This document shows positions 11,948-22,060 of a stretch of DNA of 64,000 nucleotides, one piece after another. The translations under genes were made by a program, and so were the position numbers. Every line of letters begins with the position of its first letter. Position 1 is the stretch's first letter. The DNA comes from Sinotaia quadrata (lineage: Eukaryota > Mollusca > Gastropoda > Architaenioglossa > Viviparidae): assembly GCA_028829895.1 (NCBI GenBank), contig CM054183.1:71333071-71397070 (forward strand), given 5' to 3'. Under the pieces are notes generated by a model. It was not told the DNA's origin and ran no database searches. It worked only from the letters and a program-made list of their open reading frames with translations.

Positions 11948-12067
11948 TACATTACAAATATAAACTATCTTGCCATTTGTTTGCAGAAATATTCTCGTTT
12001 TAATTAATGCTTTTGATATTTCATGATATAAAAATTACACAATAGAAATTGGGATTCTCTATGACTG

Positions 12068-12420
12068 TTATTTGATGTTATTTGACATTTGACACTAGAA
12101 TTCATGGCTCACTTTGTTATATCGTGCATGTTATTTGACATTTGACACTAGAATTCATGGCTCACTTTGTTATATCGTGCATGTTATTTGACATTTGACA
12201 CTAGAATTCATGGCTCACTTTGTTATATCGTGCATGTTATTTGACACTAGAATTCATGGCTCACTTTGTTATATCGTGCATGTTATTTGACACTAGAATT
12301 CATGGCTCACTTTATAATATCGTGCATGTATTTTGACACTAGAATTCAGGACTCACTATGTTATATCGTGCATGTTATTTGACACTAGAATTCAGGACTC
12401 ACTATGACTATGTCATACAC
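12068..12420. repeat. 44-53-bp minisatellite, about 7 copies
   Basis: Unit GACACTAGAATTCATGGCTC + ACTTTGTTATATCGTGCATG with TTATTTGAC; the first copies carry an extra ACATTTG. Later copies are more diverged. Confidence 0.94.
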
Positions 12421-12579
12421 ATTGTTTGACAACAGTGTTCCGGGTTCACTGCAATGCTCATATTATACATGCTATTTGACAACAAAATTTACGTTATAGT
12501 GTTAATCATGTCAAGCATGACAACAGCAGTCAGATTTGACTGAAAAATAAATTATGAAAGCAGCATGCTGATGAACGAA

Positions 12580-13215
12580 CAGGGCAGTCGACAGTGTAAA
12601 GAAATAGTAATACAATTGCTTTTAATGCAACACATAAACTTTAATTCTAAACAGCAAAATTTATCACATATCAAATATTTGTTTATCACAATTAAACTAC
12701 TAGAGTATGTCATGTTATGTATTAACGCTTGTGATAACACATTATTAGGGTTTATCACAAATCAAAATAATATTTATCACAAAATAATTATTCGAGAGTA
12801 TTAAAACTCAGACGACTACTGTTTGTTACAAGTTAAAATAATAATTTTTGTCTCAAATCAAATAATAGTAATTGCTACAAATTAAAAATAATTTAACAAA
12901 TCAAATGCTAATATTTAAAACCAGTTAAGCGATATTGTTTATCACAAATTAAATAAATGTTTTGTGATAAATAATAGCAAGTGTCTCTCACAGATTAAAT
13001 AAATGTGTGGTGATAAATAAAAGCTATTGTTTATCACAAATTAAATAAAAGTAATTGTTTGTCACAAATTTAATAAATATTTGGTGATAAATAAAAGCAG
13101 TTGTTTGTCACAAATCAAAATTTATATTTGTCACAATCAAATATTAGCAACTTTTGTAAATCAAACACTGTACTTCTTATAAATCAGTCAGTGTTTGTCA
13201 CAATACAAAAAAAAA
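12580..13215. repeat. diverged A/T-rich repeats around TTTATCACAAATTAAATAA
   Basis: The word TNTNTCACAAATYAAA recurs over a dozen times at 30-60-bp intervals, alternating with TTTGTGATAAATAA, its partial inverse. This is an old tandem region. The ORFs here have no family resemblance. Confidence 0.7.
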
Positions 13216-13339
13216 AAAGCATTATTTAAAAAAAAATTATTTGTCTCACTTCAATGTGCGATGAAGAATTTATGGCAAGTTATATTTCTAACCTATCACA
13301 GTTCTGATCTGTTAGGTTTGCTTGTGGCTTGTCTCATTT

Positions 13340-14075
13340 TGTAATGATTAATACAGAGTGTTTGTCGCCGTGTTTTTAGTGTTATGATTGATACAGAGTG
13401 TTTGTCGCCTTGTTTTTAGTGTTATGATTGATACAGAGTGTTTGTCGCCTTGTTTTTAGTGTTATGATTGAAACAGAGTGTTTGTCGCCTTGTTTTTAGT
13501 GTTATGATTGATACAGTGTGTTTGTCGCCTTGTTTTTAGTGTTATGATTGAAACAGAGTGTTTGTCGCCTTGTTTTTAGTGTTATGATTGATACAGAGTG
13601 TTTGTCGCCTTGTTTTTAGTGTTATGATTGATACAGAGTGTTTGTCGCCTTGTTTTTAGTGTTATGATTGATACAGAGTGTTTGTCGCCTTGTTTTTAGT
13701 GTTATGATTGATACAGTGTTTGTCGACTTGTTTTTAGTGTTATGATTGATACAGTGTTTGTCGCCTTGATTTTAGTGTTATGATTAATACAGAGTGTCGC
13801 TTGTTTTTAGTGTTATGATTGATACAGAGTGTCGCTTGTTTTTAGTGTTATGATTGATACAGTGTTTGTCGCCTTGTTTTTAGTGTTATGATTAATACAG
13901 AGTGTCGCTTGTTTTTAGTGTTATGATTGATACAGAGTGTTTGTCGCCTTGTTTTTAGTGTTATGATTGATACAGAGTGTTTGTCGCCTTGTTTTTAGTG
14001 TTATGATTGATACAGAGTGTTTGTCGCCTTGTTTTTAGTGTTATGATTGATACAGATTGCTTAGCGCATTGTTAT
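13340..14075. repeat. 40-bp minisatellite, about 19 copies
   Basis: Unit GTTATGATTGATACAGAGTG + TTTGTCGCCTTGTTTTTAGT. The first ~9 copies are nearly identical. Shortened variants (loss of TTTG or GTG) lie in 13700-13920, then full-length copies resume. Confidence 0.97.
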
Positions 14076-14228
14076 TTTACTGTTGTGATTGATAAAGATT
14101 GCTTGGCGCCTTGAAACACAGTAAAGTATAATCGAATATGTTCATCTTGTGGTGAATTTTTTGACAAAGGGTGATGAGGGAGTTCTATTTATACAGATTT
14201 ACAGGGTGCAGAGAGAAGATCGTGTGTC

Positions 14229-14236
14229 CTCACCAG
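14229..14236. repeat. 8-bp target-site duplication, left
   Basis: CTCACCAG lies directly before the TAGGGCTGTCAA end of the hAT-like element and is repeated exactly after its other end. Confidence 0.8.
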
Positions 14237-15057
14237 TAGGGCTGTCAATTTTTCTAAACCCGGGTACCGGTTCGAAAATTAGCATAATCTCCATCGCAAC
14301 TCGCGATCTCTACACAAAACTACTTAACCATTAAGCATGCGCTTAGCCAAAGATATGCATCTAGTGACTTACTATTAGTTATTATCTTTATACAATGCAA
14401 ACTTTTATTTTTAGTATTATCAATCATTACATAAACTAAAGTAAACTAAAACTAAATAAAATGTCAACAACAATAACCATATATTCAAAAATAGGGCATC
14501 AAGTTCAATCGCCCTTCACCGATAGAATTTCATAACAGACTGCATTTTGCTGTCACTATCCAGTCGCTTGGCGTCTTGCCCATATTAAAAATATTACGTT
14601 ATTATTTAATTTATTGACACGTTTGTTTCCTGAAGTCTTATTGACATCAATAATGTGCTACACTTTTTTTACGAGCACAACCATCACAAGCAAAAAGAAA
14701 GGGCGCGAGATATGGTGATAGGTGATCTATGTCGTAAATAATTAGATCTAGGTACAGAAAGGGCGCGAGATATGGTGATAGGTGATCTATGTCGTAAATA
14801 ATTAGATCTAGGTACAGAAAGGGCGCGAGATATGGTGATAGGTGATCTATGTCGTAAATAATTAGATCTAGGTACAGCGGCTGTTCAGCGCGTAAGCCAA
14901 CCCACGGCCGGCACGATTTAGCAGGCCACCCTCTATGGGGGGGGGGGATGCGAGTGTGACCGGAGGGGGGAGGGGGAGTGTGCTAAATCGTGTATAGACA
15001 TAATACCACGGGTACCCGTTCTCAATTTTACTACCCGGGTATCTGTTGGCACCACTA
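14237..15057. mobile_element. non-autonomous hAT-like DNA transposon (MITE-like), 821 bp
   Basis: The left end reads TAGGGCTGTCAA and the right end read inward reads TAGTGGTGCCAA (9 of 12 identical). Both are followed by an ACCCGGGTA-type block. Perfect 8-bp duplications CTCACCAG flank it, the length typical of hAT transposition. The flanks also agree biologically: the element interrupts one copy of a ~51-bp tandem repeat whose other copies contain the uninterrupted site CTCACCAGTGATC. No transposase frame is present. The interior carries three identical 60-bp repeats. hAT membership is inferred from end sequence and duplication length. Confidence 0.8.
14698..14877. repeat. 60-bp tandem repeat, 3 identical copies
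   Basis: Three copies of a 60-bp unit starting AAAGGGCGCGAGATATGGTG are identical at every position. The array lies inside the hAT-like element. Confidence 0.97.
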
Positions 15058-15065
15058 CTCACCAG
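15058..15065. repeat. 8-bp target-site duplication, right
   Basis: CTCACCAG after the TTGGCACCACTA end; partner of the copy at 14229-14236. Confidence 0.8.
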
Positions 15066-15215
15066 TGATCTATATATAATCAGAGTCCGGAGAAAAGCTA
15101 TTTCTGTCCTCACCAGTGATCTATATATAATCAGAGTCCGGAGAAAAGATATTTCTGTCCTCACCAGTGATCTATATATATAATCAGAGTGCGGAGAAAA
15201 GCTATTCTGCCAAGT
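15058..15215. repeat. 51-bp minisatellite, about 3 copies
   Basis: Unit TCCTCACCAGTGATCTATAT + ATAATCAGAGTCCGGAGAAA. A further diverged copy lies left of the hAT-like insertion (about 14200-14236), so the element split the array. Confidence 0.92.
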
Positions 15216-15329
15216 AAAGAAATTTATTTTGTCTAACTACAAATAACAGTTAACAAGCCACAATTATATTACTAGTGAATAATAATATTGATAAAATATT
15301 AATAAATGATATTAATTAATTTCATAATG

Positions 15330-15454
<125 letters not shown>

Positions 15455-15880
15455 AGAGAAATAGATATATTTGCGAATGCAATAAAATAACATTGAATCA
15501 AAAGTTTATAATTTTTAAAAAAAGATATATTAAAGTATATATATATATCAACGTGTGTTTGTTTGATTTGTCAAACGCTTACATTTGAACAAACGATTAA
15601 GTTTCATAGAAAATTCATCACCACCATCATCATCATCATTATAATTATTATTATTGTTTTATTGTCACCATCTTAACAGTATATAAATTAATTAAATAAT
15701 TTATGTGAAATATGCATTGGTTAAATAAACAGAGTAATGTTTGTCAGTTTACCGACATTTTAAAACAGATTACTTATATCTGCAATCATTAAATGAATCA
15801 CTTGTACTTAAAACTATTAGAATAATAATTATGAATCATTTCTCAGTTTTTGATTCGCTGATTTAGCTACGTTGCGTGAC
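15455..15880. other. AT-rich intergenic
   Basis: Short AT, ATC and ATT microsatellite tracts (near 15536-15548 and 15617-15655). No gene seen. Confidence 0.45.
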
Positions 15881-16005
15881 GCAGTGTGAAAGAGGTGCCG
15901 CTGGAGTGTGGCGAATCCATCTAGTACTTGTCATGACCTTTTGTGACCAAAACGTCACGAAAAACACTAGGTTGACATCTTTATTTCTTGTTTACAACAT
16001 AAACG

Positions 16006-16122
16006 ATGCCCAAGGATGGTAAGGACCATTCATCGGATTCAACAGTGACTAAACAGTCGTTCCGGATCCGGATTATTGATCAACAGGACACATTTTGTAT
16101 TGTTCTCAATAATTACTTTTGA
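16006..16122 (+). CDS. small candidate ORF / first exon, 38 aa
   Basis: Function unknown. An ATG in the context AAACGATG opens a short frame beginning MPKDGKDHSSDS, which either runs 38 codons to TGA at 16120-16122 or is cut after four codons by a good splice donor (GAT-G/GTAAGG at 16018-16024). Upstream within 120 bp are GTTGCGTGACGCAG and AACGTCACGA (CRE/ATF-like words), and the local sequence is GC-richer than its surroundings. These features resemble the first exon of a real transcript. No downstream exon could be linked, so it may be spurious. Confidence 0.2.
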   Translation: MPKDGKDHSSDSTVTKQSFRIRIIDQQDTFCIVLNNYF

Positions 16123-16308
16123 GGCGGTTGGGATAGTTTAAAATGGTCTGATTGATCTTTAGAAAACAGTTATTGTTCTGAAATAATCAATTTTTAAATG
16201 TTTTGAATAGTTTTAAATAGTCTAATTGTTTGATGTGTTCTAGAACAATTTAACATGATCTTATGGTTACTTTTAATGTTTTAAAATCCATATGTTCAGT
16301 ATACGAGC

Positions 16309-16377
16309 ATTATTATTTCTTAAATAACATAATTATAATCCCATTATTATTTCTTAAATAACATAATTATAATCCCA
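16309..16377. repeat. 34-bp direct repeat, 2 copies
   Basis: ATTATTATTTCTTAAATAAC + ATAATTATAATCCC occurs twice in tandem without change. Confidence 0.9.
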
Positions 16378-16389
16378 TTTTAAGACCAT

Positions 16390-16830
16390 AAGACAATTAG
16401 AGATGGGTGTTGTTTACTAATCATCATAGCGAACTGTTTCCTGGTCACGACGACCCACATATATCTCAGCACTGCACTATTTTCGGTACGCATTTTTTTC
16501 CTGTCACTGAGGCTCACTGGCTTTATCTCGGGTTGCTTCGGCAATGCCCGCAAAGGATCGGTGACTTTACTGTCTGTCAGTCGTCCTTTCCTTTCTTAAG
16601 TCGCATGGCTGTTCAATGCCAGTAAAAGGCTCTTAGCCGCTGGGTGTGTCAGCCATCGCCTCTCTGTTGGTTGTCAACTTTCATTCACATAGCGGCTTCC
16701 ATCCGGTAGCTGTTGTAATCTTCTCTCTGATTGGCCCATAGATCTCTGACGTAAACTTATTGTTCAGTACTTCCGCGCGTGACAAAATCTTAGCATAGTA
16801 GCAAAACTTTAGTTTCTACTTGATATCACT
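16390..16830. promoter_or_regulatory. GC-richer, promoter-like patch; no gene assigned
   Basis: Contains an inverted CCAAT (CTGATTGGCCC, about 16719), a CRE-like TGACGTAA (about 16748) and an ETS-like ACTTCCGC (about 16769) within 60 bp. A 72-codon frame (16407-16625) has no recognised family. It may be the promoter of an unseen transcript or part of an unclassified insertion. Confidence 0.25.
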
Positions 16831-17388
16831 GAGCGAGTGAGTTTTATCTAGAAAAAACAAAACAAAAACGTTCGTATGTAATTCTGTGTAATGTTCGTAT
16901 GTAATACTCATGTAGTATTTCATTCTGACTTAAATAAACATACATTTTTTTGTGGAGTATAATGATGACGGCGACGATGATTTTGTATGATAAATCAGTA
17001 ATAATTTAGTGAACACAATCCAATAAGGAAATCACAATATATTACATTATTTACTTAATACTACATCTTAACTGATCAACGTTTGCATATTGATATCGTC
17101 ATAATAAATAATTCAAGGACACATAAATTTAATTCAAATGACTTCCACTATTATTCGGTTATTATCTAGGCATCAATATAGCATTAATCGTTACATACTA
17201 ATCGGCAAGTGTCTTAATCTAGGCATCTATAGAGCCTTATTCTATGCATTTAAAAGCGAAAGTGTCTTAGTCAATCATTAACTTCAATGCCACAAAAACA
17301 CCAGATTGTCACATTCTCGGCTCTGAAGTGTCTTTTCCAAATTTAAATATCAAGTCTAAAATGTATCATTTCTGGCAGCGACTTTCTT

Positions 17389-17935
17389 TGTGTAAAGTTC
17401 ACTAGTTTGCTAATGTAGTTACTGAGCAGTGCTGTGTAAAGTTCACTAGTTTGCTAATGTAGTTACTGAGCAGTATTGTGTAAAGTTCACTAGTTTGCTA
17501 ATGTAGTTACTGAGCAGTGTTGTGTAAAGTTCACTAGTTTGCTAATGTAGTTACTGAGCAGTGCTGTGTAAAGTTCACTAGTTTGCTAATGTAGTTACTG
17601 AGCAGTATTGTGTAAAGTTCACTAGTTTGCTAATGTAGTTACTGAGCAGTGTTGTGTAAAGTTCACTAGTTTGCTAATGTAGTTACTGAGCAGTGCTGTG
17701 TAAAGTTCACTAGTTTGCTAATGTAGTTACTGAGCAGTGTTGTGTAAAGTTCACTAGTTTGCTAATGTAGTTACTGAGCAGTGTTGTGTAAAGTTCACTA
17801 GTTTGTTAATGTAGTTAATGAGCAGTGTTGTGTAAAGTTTACTAGTTTGCTAATGTAGTTACTGAGCAGTGTTGTGTAAAGTTCACTAGTTTGCGAATGT
17901 AGTTACTGATCAGTGCTGTGTAAAGTTCACTAGTC
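17389..17935. repeat. 44-bp minisatellite, about 12 copies
   Basis: Unit TGTGTAAAGTTCACTAGTTT + GCTAATGTAGTTACTGAGCA + GTGY. Copies ending GTGCT, GTATT and GTGTT recur in that order at least twice, giving a ~132-bp three-unit superrepeat. Confidence 0.97.
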
Positions 17936-18360
17936 CTTATCAGTTGCGACAAAGAGGTGTTCTAAATGGTGTGATCACTCAGTCAGCATTGACACAGTAG
18001 TAACAAGACTAAGTGTTTACTTCTGGTCGACAGTGTATGCAAAATTTCAATAAGCAAGTCGACGCATTGTACTGCTCACTCAAGTGTCTAATAACATGTC
18101 GTACTACAAATTCTGTCAAATCCCGATTATGCATCGGGTTTTCGCAAATTCAACGTAATTAGTCAAAGTCGACTAGACATCTCTTAATCTTACTCTCAAC
18201 CTTGACCTCTTTATTTTAACTTTTTCTCTTCTTTTTTCTTTTAGGACTGCAAGATTATTTTGTTTTTCCAGTTAACGTAATATTTGTTTGACTTCGGTGT
18301 ACAGCTCATGTTTCGGTTAAAGAAAGTGTTTTAACAGTCAAAAAATCAGCAAAAATTTAA
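17936..18360. other. intergenic, no gene recognised
   Basis: No coding, RNA or repeat signal seen. Confidence 0.4.
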
Positions 18361-18508
18361 AATAAAACAATTTAGAATAGAGCAATTTATAATAGAACAA
18401 TTTAGAATAAAACAATTTAGAATAGAGCAATTTATAATAGAACAATTTAGAATAGAGCAATTTATAATAGAACAATTTAGAATAGAGCAATTTATAATAG
18501 AACAATAC
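18361..18508. repeat. 30-bp minisatellite, about 5 copies
   Basis: Unit AATAGAGCAATTTATAATAG + AACAATTTAG. Confidence 0.94.
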
Positions 18509-19470
18509 AATTTTAATTTTAAAACGTCGTCTTAATTGGTCAATATTCTGTCATTTCTCCGCATGCAAGGGATGTATTAAGAAGACCTTTTATACTTTAT
18601 GTGTAGTTATTGCTAAATGTTTGAAATTTTATATTAAACGATTTGTTACATTTTCTTTCATTATTGTTAATAGATTTGCTTGTGTGCATGCATATTATTA
18701 TGGTGTGAGAATGACGAAATGACAGTTTACATTTGACGAATGGAGGAACACAAACTGGCTTGGACTTGGTAGGCAGAAGAGATTGGGGGAGTACAGTAAA
18801 CTGATTTTGAAAGACTCGCGAGGCAAACTGAGAGGGTAAATGTGTTCAGGCCCACGCTATATATCATACAATATTATAAACATGGCAAATTTTTCGTTTG
18901 TTTTTCACAATTTAATTTTTATTTTTACAATAATTGTATCGTTTCAGACTGCTATTTTTATCTCTAGCAAAGTGCGTATTGAGCCGTGATAGTAGCAGTC
19001 ACGTATACTGTGAAGAGAATTTGTGCAAAAATTGAAATCTATATCGGGTGCAGTTAAACTGATACCCGACCTTGTTTACTTCCCCCGCCATGCATTGATA
19101 TGACCTGCAACAAAGCGCCAATATCCGCTATTGGTGCTACCCACTAGCCCACGTTTGTTTTCTGCCCGTCCTACGCATAGCAATGATAACCCGATAATGC
19201 AGGTCAGAAATACCCACACTAGTATCAATAACGGCTTTTACGCGCACGCACGCACACCAACACACACACACATATTAATATTTTGTTTTGTGCTGAACGT
19301 TCCCGGTGGCATCCTAAAATTGTTCGGTCTGAAAGTATTTTTATTTTTTAAAAAATTATTCATATAACTTTACAGTTAATACAATGGCACACACCTTAAT
19401 TATTTTTTTAAATGTTTATTTTTTGCTTTTATAAAATATTTTAAAACAATATTCGCAGGGTTTATCACAA
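18509..19470. other. intergenic, no gene recognised
   Basis: A GC-richer stretch (about 18700-19250) includes a CA microsatellite (near 19260). The 78-codon frame 19131-19367 shows no domain. Confidence 0.4.
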
Positions 19471-19771
19471 CTGTCACTATAACAGCAACATTGTCACTAT
19501 AACAACACTGTCTCTATAACAGCAACACTCACTATAACAACAACACTGTCACTATAACAATAACACTCACTATAACAACAACACTGTCTCTATAACAGCA
19601 ACACTCACTATAACAACAACACTGTCTCTATAACAGCAACACTCACTATAACAACAACACTGTCACTATAACAATAACACTCACTATAACAACAACACTG
19701 TCACTATAACAGCAAAACTGTCACTATAACAATAACACTCACTATAACAACAGTACTGTCACTATAACAGC
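19471..19771. repeat. ~17-19-bp minisatellite (CACTATAACARCAAC)
   Basis: CACTATAACAACAACACTG alternates with TCTCTATAACAGCAACACT, forming an array with a ~36-bp superrepeat. Confidence 0.94.
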
Positions 19772-20111
19772 ATTTCAAGAAAAGGAGAAAATACTTTTAT
19801 CGGTAACGTTGGTGTACTGTAACGGCAAGCATTCTTTGAAATTCCATTTCGTTACGACCCCTATCACCTGGAATAAGGAGATGAAAAGCATTTTGCATCA
19901 AATTAAGAGTTTACAGAGTTTAAAATGAATACTTACATGTTTAATTCAGTTAAAATAATAACTCAGGAATTAAATTGTCTCATAGAGCAAGGGGTAATGG
20001 AAAAAGACAGAGAAAGCTGGAGATTGTGACTAACCGATAAGCTAAATAAGAATGAATTTTAACATTACAATAAACAATCTAAACTATATACATAATTATC
20101 GTAAAATAGCT

Positions 20112-20290
20112 CTTTACTAAAACATTCTGATGTATGATATGTATAAATTTTGTTTGCAAAATGTGCTATTTTAGTCATTAATCTTTTACTAATACATTCT
20201 GATGTATGATATGTATAAATTTTGTTTGCAAAATATGCTATTTTAGTCATTAATCTTTTAACACAATAAAACGCATTAATCTTTTAACAC
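20112..20290. repeat. 73-bp direct repeat, 2 copies, plus 28-bp repeat
   Basis: ACATTCTGATGTATGATATG... is duplicated (first copies near 20121 and 20194). It is followed by two copies of ATTAATCTTTTAACACAATA + AAA. Confidence 0.9.
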
Positions 20291-20547
20291 AATAAAATGC
20301 GTTAGGTTAGTCATGTAAACGTGCACAGTATGTGTACTTACAGACAGACACACACGTGCCCGAGCGCGCGCGTGTACAACCTAAAATGGAAGAGCTGAAA
20401 TAATGGTGGTAATCTCAGAAAGAAAAAACTAAGGTAGGCTGGACATTGACAAAAGCATCACAAAATAGCCTAACGTACAAATCCATGCGAGGGTTTTTCA
20501 TTTCTTGTTCCGGATTCTAAGTTTAGCCGCACATCCTACTTTTGGCC

Positions 20548-20554
20548 TATAAAA
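20548..20554 (+). promoter_or_regulatory. TATA box of the IL-17-like gene (candidate)
   Basis: TATAAAA lies 283 bp upstream of the ATG. A start site about 30 bp downstream (near 20578) would give a ~260-nt 5' leader without an obvious intron. This is a sequence match only. Confidence 0.5.
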
Positions 20555-20836
20555 CTAGTGCGTGTGTCAGTGGACTTGACAAAGCACACAGCGAACGACA
20601 AGTGCCACCACACTAGGCCTATCTTGAGCTTTCATATGCTTGGAGATTTGCAAGTAATTATCTATTAAGTTTCAAGTTCTGACTGCAAAGTATTTCTCAC
20701 AGGCAACCAACTTGGGAAAGGAAAGACAACATAAATCTCTCATAGCTCAGCACAGCCATTTTAACGAGACTCGCGCTTCTAAATCCATTGTACGTTAGAG
20801 CTTGAAATACAGTAAATTATTAACAACTACACCACA

Positions 20837-21897
20837 ATGGCTGGAAATAGTGTTGCTATGATGTCTTCTTTTCTGAAGACGACTGTGCTCTTGGTTGCTG
20901 TTCTGTGGATGTTCTTAGCGCTCCTACCCAGCAGAACCACGGCACTGCCTTTCAAAGACATCGTCAGTAAAGCCATGGATGAGGCACAAGAACCACACAG
21001 ACGTGACAAGCGAGATGTGAGCGAAGTTACTTGTCAACAACCCACAAACATCCTCACCATGTTCCAGGACCTCAATGCAAATGTGAGTAACTATTCAGGT
21101 TATAACTTGAGTCGGGTTTCAAATCTAGAATAAACCTGTTCGTTTACAAGCACTAGAATTAAATAAGTACGCTTCTGCTTAAGTAAAGATTGTTTGGCGC
21201 TACTATCAGGCTGGTGTGATTAGGTCTTTAGCGTGTCTATCAGGCTAGTGTGATAGTCATTAGCGTTACTACCAGACTAGTGTGATTGTGTTTTAAGGTT
21301 TAGTCGCACTATTTCCTCGTCAGAGTAACTACATTAAGTAAGCTTCTCTTCTAATTTAAATTCAAAATTACTTCTTTTTTAAATATTGATTTAATCAGTA
21401 GCTCGTGAACATTTTGTGTCTACCAGATCGATGCTACAAAATTTATACGCCCAGCCAAGAACGGTAAAGCGATCGCAGCCACAAGCGGTGTCACGTGGAT
21501 TGTCGACCCTAACGAAAACAAGACGTGTCCAAACACATACTCTCGCATTGACAGCGCCCCACTCAGCCACCGCTCTCTCTGCCCTTTCTACTTCGACATT
21601 CTCCAGCTTCCCCAAGGCTACTACCCACCCACTCTGCAGTATGCCAGATGCAAGTGCCAGCAGTGCATCGAGAACAGCGCGCTGAGTTGTGTGCCCATTG
21701 TCACGCCGCTCACCGTCCTAAAGCCCAACGGATGCAGCCAAGGATTGCAACTCTACGTAGAAGAAAAAATTAACATCCAAACGGCTTGCACATGCGCTTT
21801 CAAGGGCACGGTTGTAGATGCTGGAGTACTTCCACCAAACTTCTCGACATCCACAGCCGCCACAACCACAACCACCTTGAGCTGGGGTCAAGAGTAA
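20837..21897 (+). CDS. IL17-like: interleukin-17-like secreted cytokine
   Basis: Coding exons are 20837-21082 and 21427-21897, joined in phase 0 with donor AAT/GTGAGT and acceptor CTACCAG/ATC. The product is 238 residues. Residues 1-36 look like a signal peptide (hydrophobic core LLVAVLWMFLALL, cleavage after RTTA). RDKR at 56-59 fits a furin site and would release a short propeptide. The IL-17 fold is shown by CPNTYSRID (116-124), HRSLCPFYFDI (130-140), YYPPTLQYARCKCQQCI (147-163), C170, C185 and ACTCAF (202-207). The C157-x-C159 and C203-x-C205 pairs are the conserved cystine-knot cysteines. The tail (222-232) is Ser/Thr-rich. IL-17 proteins are dimeric secreted ligands of IL-17 receptors and act in innate immunity in molluscs. 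Intron 1 holds three diverged ~45-bp repeats (21200-21290). Which of the several molluscan IL-17 paralogues this is cannot be told. Confidence 0.92.
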
Positions 21898-22009
21898 GAA
21901 TTAATCTGCGATCCGATTAAAAACCTACGTGTCAAGTAGTCTACGTCTTGTAAAGACATCTGTGTAGGTCATGTTGACCTTTATTGCATAGCTTAATAAG
22001 TTATGCAGA

Positions 22010-22060
22010 ATATTTACTGTATAGTTATTTATTGAAATATGTATAACTGTATATTTAGTG
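22010..22060 (+). promoter_or_regulatory. AU-rich element in the presumed 3' UTR of the IL-17-like gene
   Basis: The nonamer TTATTTATT (22025-22033) lies 128 nt after the stop and is flanked by ATATTTACTG and ATATTTAGTG. This nonamer is the core of AU-rich mRNA-decay elements in cytokine transcripts. The region is AT-rich, so chance occurrence is possible. Confidence 0.4.
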
